From contig WRFN01000008.1 of NCBI GenBank assembly GCA_009778785.1, positions 1 through 64,000 on the forward strand: a stretch of 64,000 bases of DNA, read 5' to 3'. Within the stretch, counting starts at the first letter, position 1. Each line of letters begins with the position of its first letter. The notes under the pieces were generated by a model that was not told the origin of the DNA, did no database searches, and saw nothing but the letters and a program-made list of their open reading frames with translations. Below are positions 1 through 7,939 of the stretch, one piece after another. This DNA is from Betaproteobacteria bacterium. Its GTDB lineage: Bacteria > Pseudomonadota > Gammaproteobacteria > Burkholderiales > Casimicrobiaceae. The translations under genes were made by a program, and so were the position numbers.

Positions 1-114
1 CTGTCCGATCATGTTTGGAGCATAGATGAAATAGCCCGCTTGATCCCTGAGCCGGAGGCCAAAAAGCGCGGCCAGTACAAAAAACGGGTTACAAAAGAAG
101 AAATTTCAAACTGA
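1..114 (+). CDS. C-terminal tail of a probable DDE transposase (partial)
   Basis: An open frame enters from the left edge and stops with TGA at 112-114, giving 37 residues. The tail begins LSDHVWSIDEIARLIPE and then becomes very basic (KKRGQYKKR). From memory, HVWSIEE followed by RGPYKKR is typical of the last residues of some IS1-like or DDE transposases. The catalytic part lies outside the window, so the family and completeness cannot be judged. It reads toward rpmH and ends 25 bases before the rpmH -35 box. Confidence 0.4.
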   Translation: MSDHVWSIDEIARLIPEPEAKKRGQYKKRVTKEEISN

Positions 115-138
115 GACACTACCCCACCCCCAAACCTA

Positions 139-167
139 TTGACAAAACCATGACTCCCGGCTCTAAT
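139..167 (+). promoter_or_regulatory. Sigma-70 type promoter of the rpmH operon
   Basis: TTGACA at 139-144 and TCTAAT at 162-167 are separated by 17 bases, close to the sigma-70 consensus. The -10 box ends 35 bases before the rpmH ATG. It should drive rpmH-rnpA-yidD-yidC. Confidence 0.75.
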
Positions 168-202
168 AACAGACTTTTTTCGATTAAATTCAAGGTGTTG
201 TC

Positions 203-337
203 ATGAAACGGACTTACCAGCCCTCCAAGATCCGCCGTCAGCGGACGCACGGGTTCCGCGCCCGCAACGGCTCGGTCGGCGGTCGCAAGGTGCTTTCGGC
301 TCGTCGCCGCAAAGGCCGCGCTCGTCTTTGCGTCTAA
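203..337 (+). CDS. rpmH: 50S ribosomal protein L34
   Basis: This 44-residue, strongly basic protein begins [18 protein letters not shown] and ends [10 protein letters not shown], the standard L34 pattern at the standard length. L34 is a late-assembling protein of the large ribosomal subunit. A weak ribosome site (AAGG) lies about 8 bases before the ATG, and a strong promoter sits at 139-167. rnpA follows 43 bases downstream, the classic rpmH-rnpA arrangement. In most bacteria dnaA and oriC lie on the other side of rpmH; here that side shows a transposase-like tail, and no DnaA box is visible between 115 and 202. Confidence 0.95.
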   Translation: MKRTYQPSKIRRQRTHGFRARNGSVGGRKVLSARRRKGRARLCV

Positions 338-380
338 ACGGCGTTCGACTCGGCTTTTGACGTATAGCGGTCGATGTATC

Positions 381-788
381 GTGAGCGTCTTCCAGGCTCC
401 TGTCTCGCGTCACCTCAAGGGTGAGGCGCGGTTTCGCCTGTCGGGACCCAAAGCTTTTGCGCGGGTTTTCACCGAGGGAAAGCGCCGCGAAGGGCGCTAT
501 GTGCAGATCATCGCTGCGACGGCTTCCGCCTCAGATTCTTCCGCTTCCAACGGTCACGCCGGCATGGTGGTGAGCCGCAAGGCGTTGCCGCGGGCGGTAG
601 ATCGCAATCGATTCAAGCGAAAGGTGCGGGAAACGCTGCGCGCGTTGCGTGCCGCCAATCATCCGCTGCTTCGCGGCGATCTCGTCATCCGCGTCAAACC
701 GGCGTTGCCGCGCGACGCGATTGACGCCGCCGCAGCGGAGGTTCTCGGTCTGTTGCAACCACGCGCGAGAACGGGAACCGCTCAATGA
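381..788 (+). CDS. rnpA: Ribonuclease P protein component
   Basis: RnpA is the protein subunit of RNase P and helps the catalytic RNA remove tRNA 5' leaders. The protein (135 residues from GTG 381) has the family's N-terminal [13 protein letters not shown] segment and the signature around residues 65-83, [18 protein letters not shown], ending in the RNR-FKR basic helix. A TTG at 357 would add eight residues, but the alignment with the family starts near [18 protein letters not shown], so GTG 381 is preferred. No strong ribosome site is visible. The stop overlaps the yidD start (ATGA at 785-788), implying coupled translation. Confidence 0.92.
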   Translation: MSVFQAPVSRHLKGEARFRLSGPKAFARVFTEGKRREGRYVQIIAATASASDSSASNGHAGMVVSRKALPRAVDRNRFKRKVRETLRALRAANHPLLRGDLVIRVKPALPRDAIDAAAAEVLGLLQPRARTGTAQ

Positions 789-1054
789 AGTATTTGTTCC
801 TGGCGCTGATCACTTTTTATCAATGGTGCCTGCGCCCGTTGCTGGGCGCCGGGCATTGCCGTTTTTACCCCACTTGTTCCGAATACGCCAAGGAAGCGAT
901 TCAGCGACACGGCGCCCGACGCGGCGGCTGGTTGGCGGTACGGCGTTTGGGATGCTGTCACCCTTACCACCCGGGCGGCTACGATCCGGTTCCGGATGAC
1001 GGTCGCCACCCGTATCGCTGCACGCACAAGCACGCCGAGCCGGAGGGGTCATGA
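785..1054 (+). CDS. yidD: Membrane protein insertion efficiency factor YidD
   Basis: YidD is a small membrane-associated protein that aids YidC-dependent insertion. The 89-residue sequence has an amphipathic N-terminus, then [17 protein letters not shown] and [15 protein letters not shown], the conserved Cys-rich core of the family. It overlaps rnpA by four bases and lies 71 bases before yidC, the conserved order in proteobacteria. Its C-terminal extension (HKHAEPEGS) is ordinary. Confidence 0.93.
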   Translation: MKYLFLALITFYQWCLRPLLGAGHCRFYPTCSEYAKEAIQRHGARRGGWLAVRRLGCCHPYHPGGYDPVPDDGRHPYRCTHKHAEPEGS

Positions 1055-1113
1055 GCGCGGCGCTTTCTTTCTTTTCACTTTTTTCCGGCGCCGCCCTCGC
1101 GCGCGCTCAATAA
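1051..1113 (+). CDS. Possible 20-residue hydrophobic leader ORF between yidD and yidC
   Basis: An ATG at 1051 overlaps the yidD stop (ATGA) and opens a 20-codon frame, beginning [13 protein letters not shown] and ending TAA 12 bases before the yidC ATG. The peptide is hydrophobic and resembles a short signal or leader peptide. I know of no family for it. It may simply couple translation of yidD to yidC, or be chance. Confidence 0.22.
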   Translation: MSAALSFFSLFSGAALARAQ

Positions 1114-1125
1114 ACGGTTCTTTTT

Positions 1126-2850
1126 ATGGATATGGATTTTCGACGAATTTTGATGTTCGCGGTGTTCGCGTTCTCGGGGCTTTATCTGTGGCAAGCGTGG
1201 CAGCACGAGCAGCAGTTGAAACACCCGCAGCCGACGACGCAAAGCGCGACGGGTACGACAGCAACCAAAGCCGCCTCCGCGACGCCCGATGTGCCGACGA
1301 CGGAAAGCGCCGCGCCCGCTGCCGACAAAGTTCCCGCCAACGGCGTTCCAACCACGACTGCCGTCAGCAACGCGCCGACGCTGCCGACGGTGAAAATCAG
1401 CACCGCTTTGTACACCGCCGAGATTGATCCGGTCGGCGGTGTCATCACGCAGATGGCGTTGTTGAAACAACCCGACGCGCTCGACAAAACCAAGCCGTAT
1501 TATGCGTTGCAAAAAAACAGCGAGCGAATGTTCGTAGCGCAATCAGGGTTGACCGGCGAAGGCATGCCCAATCACCGGACGACGTACGAAGTGCTGTCCA
1601 CGCAGCGCGAGCTTAAAGAAGGTGAAAAGAGTTTCGATCTGCGCTTGGGCGCCACCGCCGCCAATGGCGAACACGTCGAGCAAATTCTGACCTTTCATCG
1701 CGACAGCTATGTGATCGACGTGGCGTTCAAAGTAACCAACACGTCAACCGCCGCCATTTCGCCTTACGCGTATTTCCAGTTCACGCGCGATGCCAAAGAG
1801 TCGGTCAAGCGCAGTTCGATGGCGCCAAAATCTTATACGGGGCCGGTGATTTTCGACGAGGCTGATAAATTCAAAAAGGTCGGCTTTGACGAACTCGACA
1901 AAAACGCCGCCGACCCAACGCGCAAATTGTCTTTCACTCCCAGCAACGACAACGGCTGGGTGGCAATGATCGAACATTATTTTGTCACTGCCTGGGCGCT
2001 GCCCGACAGCAACACCACCCAGCGCGAGTTTTACGCGCGCAAGACCGGCGATGGTCTGTACTCGGCGGGAATGCTGCTGCCGATGGGAACCATTGCGCCC
2101 GGCGCCAGCGCCGAAGTCACCGTGCCGATGTACGCCGGCCCACAAGAACAGGACGTGCTGAAAGGCTTGGCAAAAGATTTGAACCGCGTCGTCGATTACG
2201 GCATTTTCACCGTCATTGCCGCGCCGATGTTCTGGCTCCTGAAATTCCTTCACAACCTGATCGGTAACTGGGGTTGGTCGATCATCGCCATGACCTTCCT
2301 GATCCGGCTTGTGTTTTATCCGCTGAATGCCGCCGCCGCGCGCTCGATGGCGAAAATGAAAGTGGTCGCGCCGAAGCTGAAGGAATTGCAGGCGCAGTTC
2401 AAGGACGACAAGCAGCAACTGCAAGCGAAGATGATGGAGATGTACAAGCAGGAAAAAATCAACCCGCTCGGCGGTTGCTTGCCGATTTTGATTCAGATGC
2501 CGTTCTTCATTGCGTTGTACTGGGTGCTGCTGTCCGCTGCCGAATTGCGCTACGCGCCGTGGCTCGGCTGGATCACCGACTTGTCGGCGCCCGACCCGTG
2601 GTACCTCCTGCCGGTGCTCTACGCAATCTCCGCCTTCCTGCAAATGAAACTGTCGCCGACGCCGATCAGCGACCCGACGCAAGCGCGCATGATGCAGATG
2701 ATGCCGGTCGTGTTCTCGATCCTGTTTATCTTCTTCCCGTCCGGGTTGGTGCTGTACTGGCTGGTCAGCAACCTCCTGCAAATTTTGCAGCAATGGCACG
2801 TGAACCGGATGCTGGAGAAGGAGCGACACGCAGCGGCAATGAAGGCCTAG
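1126..2850 (+). CDS. yidC: Membrane protein insertase YidC
   Basis: YidC inserts and folds inner-membrane proteins alone or with SecYEG. This 574-residue form is the gram-negative type: an N-terminal membrane anchor (residues about 5-22), an Ala/Thr/Pro-rich linker (about 30-85), the large periplasmic P1 domain, and the C-terminal five-helix insertase core from about residue 365. The core contains GNWGWSIIAMTFLIRLVFYPLN with the conserved hydrophilic-groove Arg, and the cytoplasmic coiled region MAKMKVVAPKLKELQAQFKDD. It ends NRMLEKERHAAAMKA. The start at 1126 gives MDMDFRRILMF; an in-frame ATG at 1132 is an alternative. It is the last gene of the rpmH block before a hairpin terminator. Confidence 0.96.
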   Translation: MDMDFRRILMFAVFAFSGLYLWQAWQHEQQLKHPQPTTQSATGTTATKAASATPDVPTTESAAPAADKVPANGVPTTTAVSNAPTLPTVKISTALYTAEIDPVGGVITQMALLKQPDALDKTKPYYALQKNSERMFVAQSGLTGEGMPNHRTTYEVLSTQRELKEGEKSFDLRLGATAANGEHVEQILTFHRDSYVIDVAFKVTNTSTAAISPYAYFQFTRDAKESVKRSSMAPKSYTGPVIFDEADKFKKVGFDELDKNAADPTRKLSFTPSNDNGWVAMIEHYFVTAWALPDSNTTQREFYARKTGDGLYSAGMLLPMGTIAPGASAEVTVPMYAGPQEQDVLKGLAKDLNRVVDYGIFTVIAAPMFWLLKFLHNLIGNWGWSIIAMTFLIRLVFYPLNAAAARSMAKMKVVAPKLKELQAQFKDDKQQLQAKMMEMYKQEKINPLGGCLPILIQMPFFIALYWVLLSAAELRYAPWLGWITDLSAPDPWYLLPVLYAISAFLQMKLSPTPISDPTQARMMQMMPVVFSILFIFFPSGLVLYWLVSNLLQILQQWHVNRMLEKERHAAAMKA

Positions 2851-2861
2851 TTGGAACGTAG

Positions 2862-2885
2862 GGGCGGGTTTCAAACCCGCCCTTT
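2862..2885 (+). terminator. Hairpin terminator after yidC
   Basis: A perfect inverted repeat, GGGCGGGTTT (2862-2871) and AAACCCGCCC (2873-2882), is followed by TTT. It lies 12 bases after the yidC stop. The sequence GTAGGGGCGGGTTTCAAACC also belongs to a dispersed hairpin family seen elsewhere in the window. Confidence 0.6.
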
Positions 2886-2934
2886 CTATTGCGGGGCACT
2901 TCGCGAAGCGCCTCTACAAATCGCGCCTCTTTCG

Positions 2935-2940
2935 TATAAT
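2935..2940 (+). promoter_or_regulatory. Probable -10 box upstream of mnmE
   Basis: A perfect TATAAT lies 29 bases before the mnmE ATG. No convincing -35 hexamer is present 16-18 bases upstream, so the assignment rests on the -10 box and its position after the yidC terminator. Confidence 0.45.
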
Positions 2941-2969
2941 AAACACTTCTTTTACCTCTAACCAAACCG

Positions 2970-4358
2970 ATGTCCCTCATTCCCTCCGACACCATCGCTG
3001 CCATCACCACCCCGCCCGGGCGCGGCGGCATCGGCATCGTGCGGGTGTCGGGCAAAGATTTATCGGCGCTGATTTTCGGAGTGACGGGGCAAAAAACCTT
3101 GCCTCCCCGGCAGGCGGTGTTCACGACGTTTTACGACGCGCAACAGCGCGCACTCGATCAGGGGTTGGCGTTGTTTTTCGCCGCGCCGCACTCGTACACC
3201 GGCGAAGACGTGCTGGAGTTGCACGGTCACGGCGGCATGGCGGTGATGCGCGCTTTGCTCGAACGCTGTCTCGAACTGGGCGCGCGCTTGGCGCAGCCCG
3301 GCGAGTTCACGCGCCGCGCTTTTCTGAACGACAAGCTGGATTTGGCGCAGGCCGAAGCGGTGGCCGATTTGATCGACGCCGCTACCAGTACGTCGGCGCG
3401 CGCGGCCGCGCGCAGTTTGTCCGGTGCGTTTTCCGCCGAAGTGCAGCGCTTGGTGGAAGCGTTGATCGAAACCCGGATGCACGTCGAAGCCAGCCTCGAT
3501 TTTCCCGAAGAAGATTTGGACAGTGTGCTCGATCCCCAAGTGGCCGCGCGCATTGCGCCGCTGACCGCCGCCATTGACGCGCTGCTGGCCCGCGCGCGCG
3601 CCGGGGCGTTGTTGCGCGAGGGGTTGACCGTCGTTTTGATCGGTGCGCCGAATGTCGGCAAATCCAGTTTGTTGAATCGGCTGGCGCGCGAAGAAGCGGC
3701 GATTGTCACGCCGATTGCAGGCACCACCCGCGACACCATCGAGCGGCAAATCGCACTGGGCGGGATTCCGCTGACGATTGTCGATACTGCCGGCCTGCGC
3801 GATACCGACGACGCCATCGAGAAGATCGGCATTGCCCGCACTTGGGCGGCGATCGAGCGCGCCGATCTGGCGCTGTTTTTGACCGACGCGCAGCATGTGC
3901 AGGAAGCAACACTGCCCGCGACTGACGCCGCGATTCTGGCGCGGCTGCCGGAAGCGATGCCGCGCATTCTGGTTTGTAACAAGAGCGATTTATTGCCCGC
4001 GCCCACCGCCATCGCGCCGACGCTGGTGAACACTGTTCGCGCTTTGCGAGCGGTCAGTCTTTCGGCGAAAACCGGCGCTGGTTTGGACGCGCTGGAAGAT
4101 GCGGTTCTGGACGCGGTGGGCGTCGCGCATTTGACCGAAGACACGTTTCTCGCCCGCGCCCGCCATCTGGAAGCGCTGCAACAGACGCGCGGCGCGCTCA
4201 TCGCCGCTACGCAAGAGTTGGCGACGCCCGCGCCCGCGCTGGAACTCGCTGCCGAGCAACTGCGGCTGGCGCAAGAAGCGTTGGCGGCGATTACCGGCGC
4301 GTTTTCCGCCGACGATTTGCTGGGCGTTATTTTCAGCCGGTTTTGTATCGGCAAATGA
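2970..4358 (+). CDS. mnmE: tRNA uridine-5-carboxymethylaminomethyl modification GTPase MnmE
   Basis: MnmE works with MnmG to modify the wobble uridine of several tRNAs. The 462-residue protein has the N-terminal tetrahydrofolate-binding domain (about 1-120, with PPGRGGIGIVRVSG), a helical domain, and an inserted G domain with the P-loop GAPNVGKS at 225-232, the G2 region GTTRDT, and DTAG. The C-terminus FCIGK supplies the conserved catalytic Cys459. Length and all motifs match the family. It directly follows the rpmH-yidC block, as in many proteobacteria, but has its own -10 box. Confidence 0.96.
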   Translation: MSLIPSDTIAAITTPPGRGGIGIVRVSGKDLSALIFGVTGQKTLPPRQAVFTTFYDAQQRALDQGLALFFAAPHSYTGEDVLELHGHGGMAVMRALLERCLELGARLAQPGEFTRRAFLNDKLDLAQAEAVADLIDAATSTSARAAARSLSGAFSAEVQRLVEALIETRMHVEASLDFPEEDLDSVLDPQVAARIAPLTAAIDALLARARAGALLREGLTVVLIGAPNVGKSSLLNRLAREEAAIVTPIAGTTRDTIERQIALGGIPLTIVDTAGLRDTDDAIEKIGIARTWAAIERADLALFLTDAQHVQEATLPATDAAILARLPEAMPRILVCNKSDLLPAPTAIAPTLVNTVRALRAVSLSAKTGAGLDALEDAVLDAVGVAHLTEDTFLARARHLEALQQTRGALIAATQELATPAPALELAAEQLRLAQEALAAITGAFSADDLLGVIFSRFCIGK

Positions 4359-4513
4359 ACCGAGAGGGGGTCGCAGAGCGCCCTTGAATCCGCGTGTCGC
4401 CGCCGCGCGACAAAAATCCGCCGTTTTCCATCCTCGCCGAAGCAAAGCTCCCCATGGGGGCGTTCCTTTGGCGCGCTTCATGTAAAATACCTGCACTCGT
4501 CTCTATAAACACC

Positions 4514-5350
4514 ATGAACGCTTCGTCGCTCCAGGTCAGTATCGTTACCTATCACCCCGATGAAGACGCGCTGATTCGCTGTATGTACGCGCTGTCCGAG
4601 TCTATCGAATTCGCGCGAAACGAAGGGGTACTGCGAACGGTCAACGTCGCGCTGATCGACAACAGCGAAAGCCAGCAAGTCGTCGAACGGCTGGTTGAGC
4701 TTGGCGACCTTTTTTTCCGCGAGCCTACGCAAGTTTCTTACCTGCACGGCCACGCCAACATCGGCTTCGGCGCGGCGCACAATCTGACCCTGCACGGCAG
4801 CGGCGCCGATTATCACCTGATTTTGAGCATCGACACCGAACTGGCGCAATCGGCGCTGGCCGAAGGCGTGCGCTGGATGGAAGAGCACGACGATGTCGGC
4901 GCCGCCGCGCCGTCCTTGTTTGCGCCGGACGGCAGCCGAATTTATCCGTGCCACCGCTTTCCGTCCGTTTTCGATCTGTTTCTGATCGGTTTCGCGCCGA
5001 CGTGGTTGCGCAGCTTCTTCGGTCGTCGGATCAAGCATTTTGAAATGCGCGCCGAAACCGATTCGCACGAACCATTTTTCGACATTCCCTGTTTCTCGTG
5101 GGCGTGCATTCTGGCGCGTCGCCGCGTCACCGATCAAAGCAGCGGCTTCGACCCGACTTTCTTTCTCTATTTTGAAACGAGTGACTGGATTCTTCGCTTG
5201 GGCTTGATCGCCCGCACCGCCTACGTGCCGACGATGCGCGCCGTGTCTTACGACCGCCTCGTCCTCGGCAGCCCGCTCATCAAACACAAATGGCTGTTTT
5301 GCAAGAGCGCGTTTTCTTTTTGTCGCAAGCACGGCTGGAAATGGTTTTGA
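4514..5350 (+). CDS. Family 2 glycosyltransferase, rhamnosyltransferase-like
   Basis: The 278-residue protein starts VSIVTYHPDEDALIRC and continues with a GT-A fold: VALIDNSES (nucleotide-binding strand), NIGFGAAHN, then HLILSIDTELA in place of the DxD strand. The middle part FDIPCFSWACILARR and FDPTFFLYFETSDWILR resemble dTDP-rhamnosyltransferases that build cell-surface polysaccharides. No membrane segment or signal peptide is seen, so it should be cytoplasmic. The start at ATG 4514 is preferred because the conserved N-terminal strand begins nine residues later; upstream codons are unlike the family. It lies 9 bases before the sulfurtransferase gene, suggesting co-transcription. The acceptor cannot be inferred. 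Confidence 0.75.
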   Translation: MNASSLQVSIVTYHPDEDALIRCMYALSESIEFARNEGVLRTVNVALIDNSESQQVVERLVELGDLFFREPTQVSYLHGHANIGFGAAHNLTLHGSGADYHLILSIDTELAQSALAEGVRWMEEHDDVGAAAPSLFAPDGSRIYPCHRFPSVFDLFLIGFAPTWLRSFFGRRIKHFEMRAETDSHEPFFDIPCFSWACILARRRVTDQSSGFDPTFFLYFETSDWILRLGLIARTAYVPTMRAVSYDRLVLGSPLIKHKWLFCKSAFSFCRKHGWKWF

Positions 5351-5359
5351 AAGGTTCTC

Positions 5360-6199
5360 ATGGCTTCCCCGCTGATCACCGCCCCGCAACTCGCCGCCCA
5401 TCTCGATGATCCCGATTGGCTGATCCTCGACGTGCGGCACGATCTCGCCGATCCGCCGTGGGGGCGTCGCGTTTATGAAGAAGGCCATCTCCCGCGTGCG
5501 CAGTTCGTTTCGCTCGACGAGGACTTGTCGGTAGCGCCCACCGGCAAAAATGGCCGCCATCCGCTGCCGCCGCCGGAACAGTGCGCCGAACGGCTGGGGC
5601 GTCTGGGCGTTGCGCCGGGAAAACAAATCGTCGCTTACGATCAAGGTTCCGGCATGTTCGCTGCGCGTTTGTGGTGGATGCTGCGCTGGCTGGGGTTGGA
5701 TCGCTGTGCGGTTCTCGACGGCGGTTGGGCGCAATGGTTGGCGGCGAAGCAGCCCGTCTCGACCGACAGGGACGCGCCGCAACCGGCGAACTTCGCGCCG
5801 CAAGTGCAAAACCTCACGGTAAACGCCGACACGGTTTTGGCCAATCTTTTCTCGCCGACTTTCACGCTGATCGACGCCCGCGCCGCTTCGCGGTATCGCG
5901 GTGAAAACGAAACGATAGACCCGGTCGGCGGCCACATCCCCGGTGCGCTGAACCGGCCGTACACCGAAAACCTGACCGCCGAGGGTGTGTTCAAATCCGC
6001 CGCGCAGTTGCGCGCCGAATTCACCGCCTTGCTCAACGGCATGCCCGCCGCGCGAATCGTTCACCAATGCGGCAGCGGCGTCTCCGCCTGCCACAACGTG
6101 CTGGCGATGGAAATCACCGGACTTTCCGGCTCGCGCCTTTACCCGGGGTCGTGGAGCGAATGGTGCAGCGATCCGACGCGACCGATAGCGCAGGGATAG
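5360..6199 (+). CDS. sseA: Sulfurtransferase, 3-mercaptopyruvate type (two rhodanese domains)
   Basis: The 279-residue protein has two rhodanese domains. The inactive N-terminal one begins LILDVRHDLADP; the catalytic C-terminal one carries CGSGVSA with Cys237. The CGSGV(S/T)A loop is typical of 3-mercaptopyruvate sulfurtransferases, whereas thiosulfate rhodaneses usually have CRKGVTA, so SseA-type activity is the better guess. The end of each domain is recognisable (RVYEEGHLPRAQFVSLDEDL; GHIPGALNRPY). It sits just after a glycosyltransferase gene and before a strong terminator. No signal peptide is present. Confidence 0.85.
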   Translation: MASPLITAPQLAAHLDDPDWLILDVRHDLADPPWGRRVYEEGHLPRAQFVSLDEDLSVAPTGKNGRHPLPPPEQCAERLGRLGVAPGKQIVAYDQGSGMFAARLWWMLRWLGLDRCAVLDGGWAQWLAAKQPVSTDRDAPQPANFAPQVQNLTVNADTVLANLFSPTFTLIDARAASRYRGENETIDPVGGHIPGALNRPYTENLTAEGVFKSAAQLRAEFTALLNGMPAARIVHQCGSGVSACHNVLAMEITGLSGSRLYPGSWSEWCSDPTRPIAQG

Positions 6200-6235
6200 G
6201 GTAACGGGACGAGTTTCAAACCCTTCTAAAAATCA

Positions 6236-6264
6236 ACAAAAACGGGCGCCGAAGCGCCCGTTTT
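6236..6264. terminator. Bidirectional intrinsic terminator
   Basis: AACGGGCGC (6241-6249) and GCGCCCGTT (6254-6262) flank a CGAA loop, with T residues on the 3' side and an A run on the 5' side. It separates the convergent sulfurtransferase and YIP1 genes. Confidence 0.85.
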
Positions 6265-6287
6265 CACTTGTTCCGTATATGAACCGT

Positions 6288-6875
6288 TTAACGCCCCATC
6301 GTTGCGAGAACACCGCCGACGAGCGCCAAAGTGATCATGGTAATGATGGAGACAATGATGATTTTCAATACGATGATACAAACGAAAACAACGATATTGA
6401 AACCAGCCTTCTTTTCTTCCGGCACTTTCATCATCTTCGGCAAACCCAGCCAGTAAAGCACCAGCGTATAAATACCGCCTACCACCAAAGCGAGAATGCC
6501 GCCGACGATGGGAATGAGTCCGAGAATCGCGGCAATCCACATCGCTGTCGAGCTGTAAACCGTCACCTTGAGCGCTTGCACAAAATTGGCTTGCCCCCCG
6601 AACGACGGCGCCAACGCATTGATGATCAGCGCGACAACATAGAGCAAGGCGAGGTCGATGACGTAACTGACGATCGCCATGAGCAGCCCGAGGCCAAGCC
6701 CCAACGCACTGTGGAAGATCACTGCGGCAATGACCGCAATGACGACCGGAATCGCCGCCAGGATCAGGGCGTACTGGGTGTAGAGACTGCCGACAGTGGC
6801 ACTCTCACCGTCGATCACTCCCCATTCCCGAACGGGCGTCAACAAGATGTTTTTAACTCGCGAAACGATATTCAC
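6288..6875 (-). CDS. YIP1-family inner-membrane protein
   Basis: The 195-residue protein has about five hydrophobic segments, at roughly residues 35-55, 58-85, 112-130, 132-150 and 160-185. It opens with NIVSRVKNILLTPVREWGVI, the N-terminal pattern of bacterial Yip1-family proteins, and contains ALAPSFGGQANFVQALKVT, the conserved cytosolic loop. The function of bacterial members is not established. It stands alone, convergent with the sulfurtransferase gene. Confidence 0.8.
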   Translation of the reverse strand: MNIVSRVKNILLTPVREWGVIDGESATVGSLYTQYALILAAIPVVIAVIAAVIFHSALGLGLGLLMAIVSYVIDLALLYVVALIINALAPSFGGQANFVQALKVTVYSSTAMWIAAILGLIPIVGGILALVVGGIYTLVLYWLGLPKMMKVPEEKKAGFNIVVFVCIIVLKIIIVSIITMITLALVGGVLATMGR

Positions 6876-7444
6876 AACAGTCTCCTTAAAAAAATTTTGA
6901 CTCCCGGAATGTCCTTATGAACAGACGCTCAGGGCACTTTTTTCAACAAACACCTTCAAACGCTGCTATTCACGAAATGTCGCCCCTAAGGGAGTAACTC
7001 TTTCTGTTGAAATTGGATGGAATATACACCCAAATCGCCGCCAGCGCACGAAAAGTTACGCCTGTTACCGCATCCTTTCTTCGTGGTGTTTTGTTATGGT
7101 CTCTCCCACCTCTCCCTTTCCGTGCCGCCCGCTTCACGCCTCCTGTGATGCTCGATCCGGAAGTGGCTTGGCGGCGGCTGTCGAAACTCCGGCGCATCAC
7201 CCCCGCCAGAGCCACATGCAATTTGATTAAAAAGGGTCGCCGCCTGATTGCTTCCGGAAAAACGGCATGTTACGCTTATGCTGCAAGCGCCATCGGCCAA
7301 AAGAGTGAGGTGCGGATACGGCGTAGCTACAAGACCAGACCAGTAGCGCGGGCAAAAAAGGCGGGCAGGTGTCACGATCTTTTTCAGGGATGGGCGGCCG
7401 GCCTGTTGAACGGTTTTCCATTTTTCTAAAAGGATTAGAACCAA
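6876..7444. other. 569-base stretch without a convincing gene
   Basis: The region separates divergent YIP1 and DUF4870 genes and presumably holds both promoters. Open frames on both strands here have no recognisable family and unusual composition (clustered Arg, Pro, Lys), so I do not call them. No clear -35/-10 pair, RNA or repeat is seen. Confidence 0.5.
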
Positions 7445-7810
7445 ATGACTGACCTCAACGAAACAACGTCATCGGGAACGCCAACGGCCGATGAAAAAAA
7501 CATGGCGATGCTGGCACACTTGCTGGGTATCATTACCAGTTTCATCGGCGCATTGATCATCTGGCTCATCAGCAAGGACAAAAACCCGGCACAACCTTTC
7601 GCAACAGAACAAGCCAAGGAAGCATTGAATTTTCAGATCACCATATTGATCGCTAATGTTATCTGCTGGATACTGATGTTTATCCTGATCGGCATCTTCC
7701 TGATATTTGTCGTGTTCATCGTGAACCTCGTTTTCTGCATCATCGCTGCTGTCAAGACCAGCAAAGGTGAAGCTTATCGCTATCCGATTGCGCTGCGTTT
7801 GGTCTCGTAA
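7445..7810 (+). CDS. DUF4870 (Tic20-like) small membrane protein
   Basis: The 121-residue protein has the DUF4870 layout: a polar N-terminus, MAMLAHLLGIITSFIGALII as the first hydrophobic segment, the signature WLISKDKNPAQPFATEQAKEALNFQ, then two further membrane helices and a short tail KTSKGEAYRYPIALRLV. Function is unknown for the family. It is a single gene followed by a strong terminator. The start at 7445 is placed by the family N-terminus, and an A/G-rich stretch (AAAAGGAT) lies about 12 bases upstream. Confidence 0.85.
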   Translation: MTDLNETTSSGTPTADEKNMAMLAHLLGIITSFIGALIIWLISKDKNPAQPFATEQAKEALNFQITILIANVICWILMFILIGIFLIFVVFIVNLVFCIIAAVKTSKGEAYRYPIALRLVS

Positions 7811-7873
7811 TTCCGTTGCGGCTTCGCCGAAACTTCAGGATCGGCGAGAAAGAAGGAACGCGATATAAAAGAG

Positions 7874-7909
7874 AGAGGGCGAGGTTCGTTAACCCCGCCC
7901 TCTGTTTTT
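7874..7909 (+). terminator. Intrinsic terminator after the DUF4870 gene
   Basis: A 13-position stem with one mismatch (AGAGGGCGAGGTT and AACCCCGCCCTCT) closes on a CGTT loop at 7887-7890 and is followed by GTTTTTG. Confidence 0.85.
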
Positions 7910-7939
7910 GTTGACAGAGCGGTTGCTCCGTGTCGCCAA

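Noticed and set aside
7007-7444. Overlapping open frames on both strands before the DUF4870 gene
   Set aside because: Start by TTG or no ribosome site, no family features, and composition typical of chance frames in GC-rich DNA.
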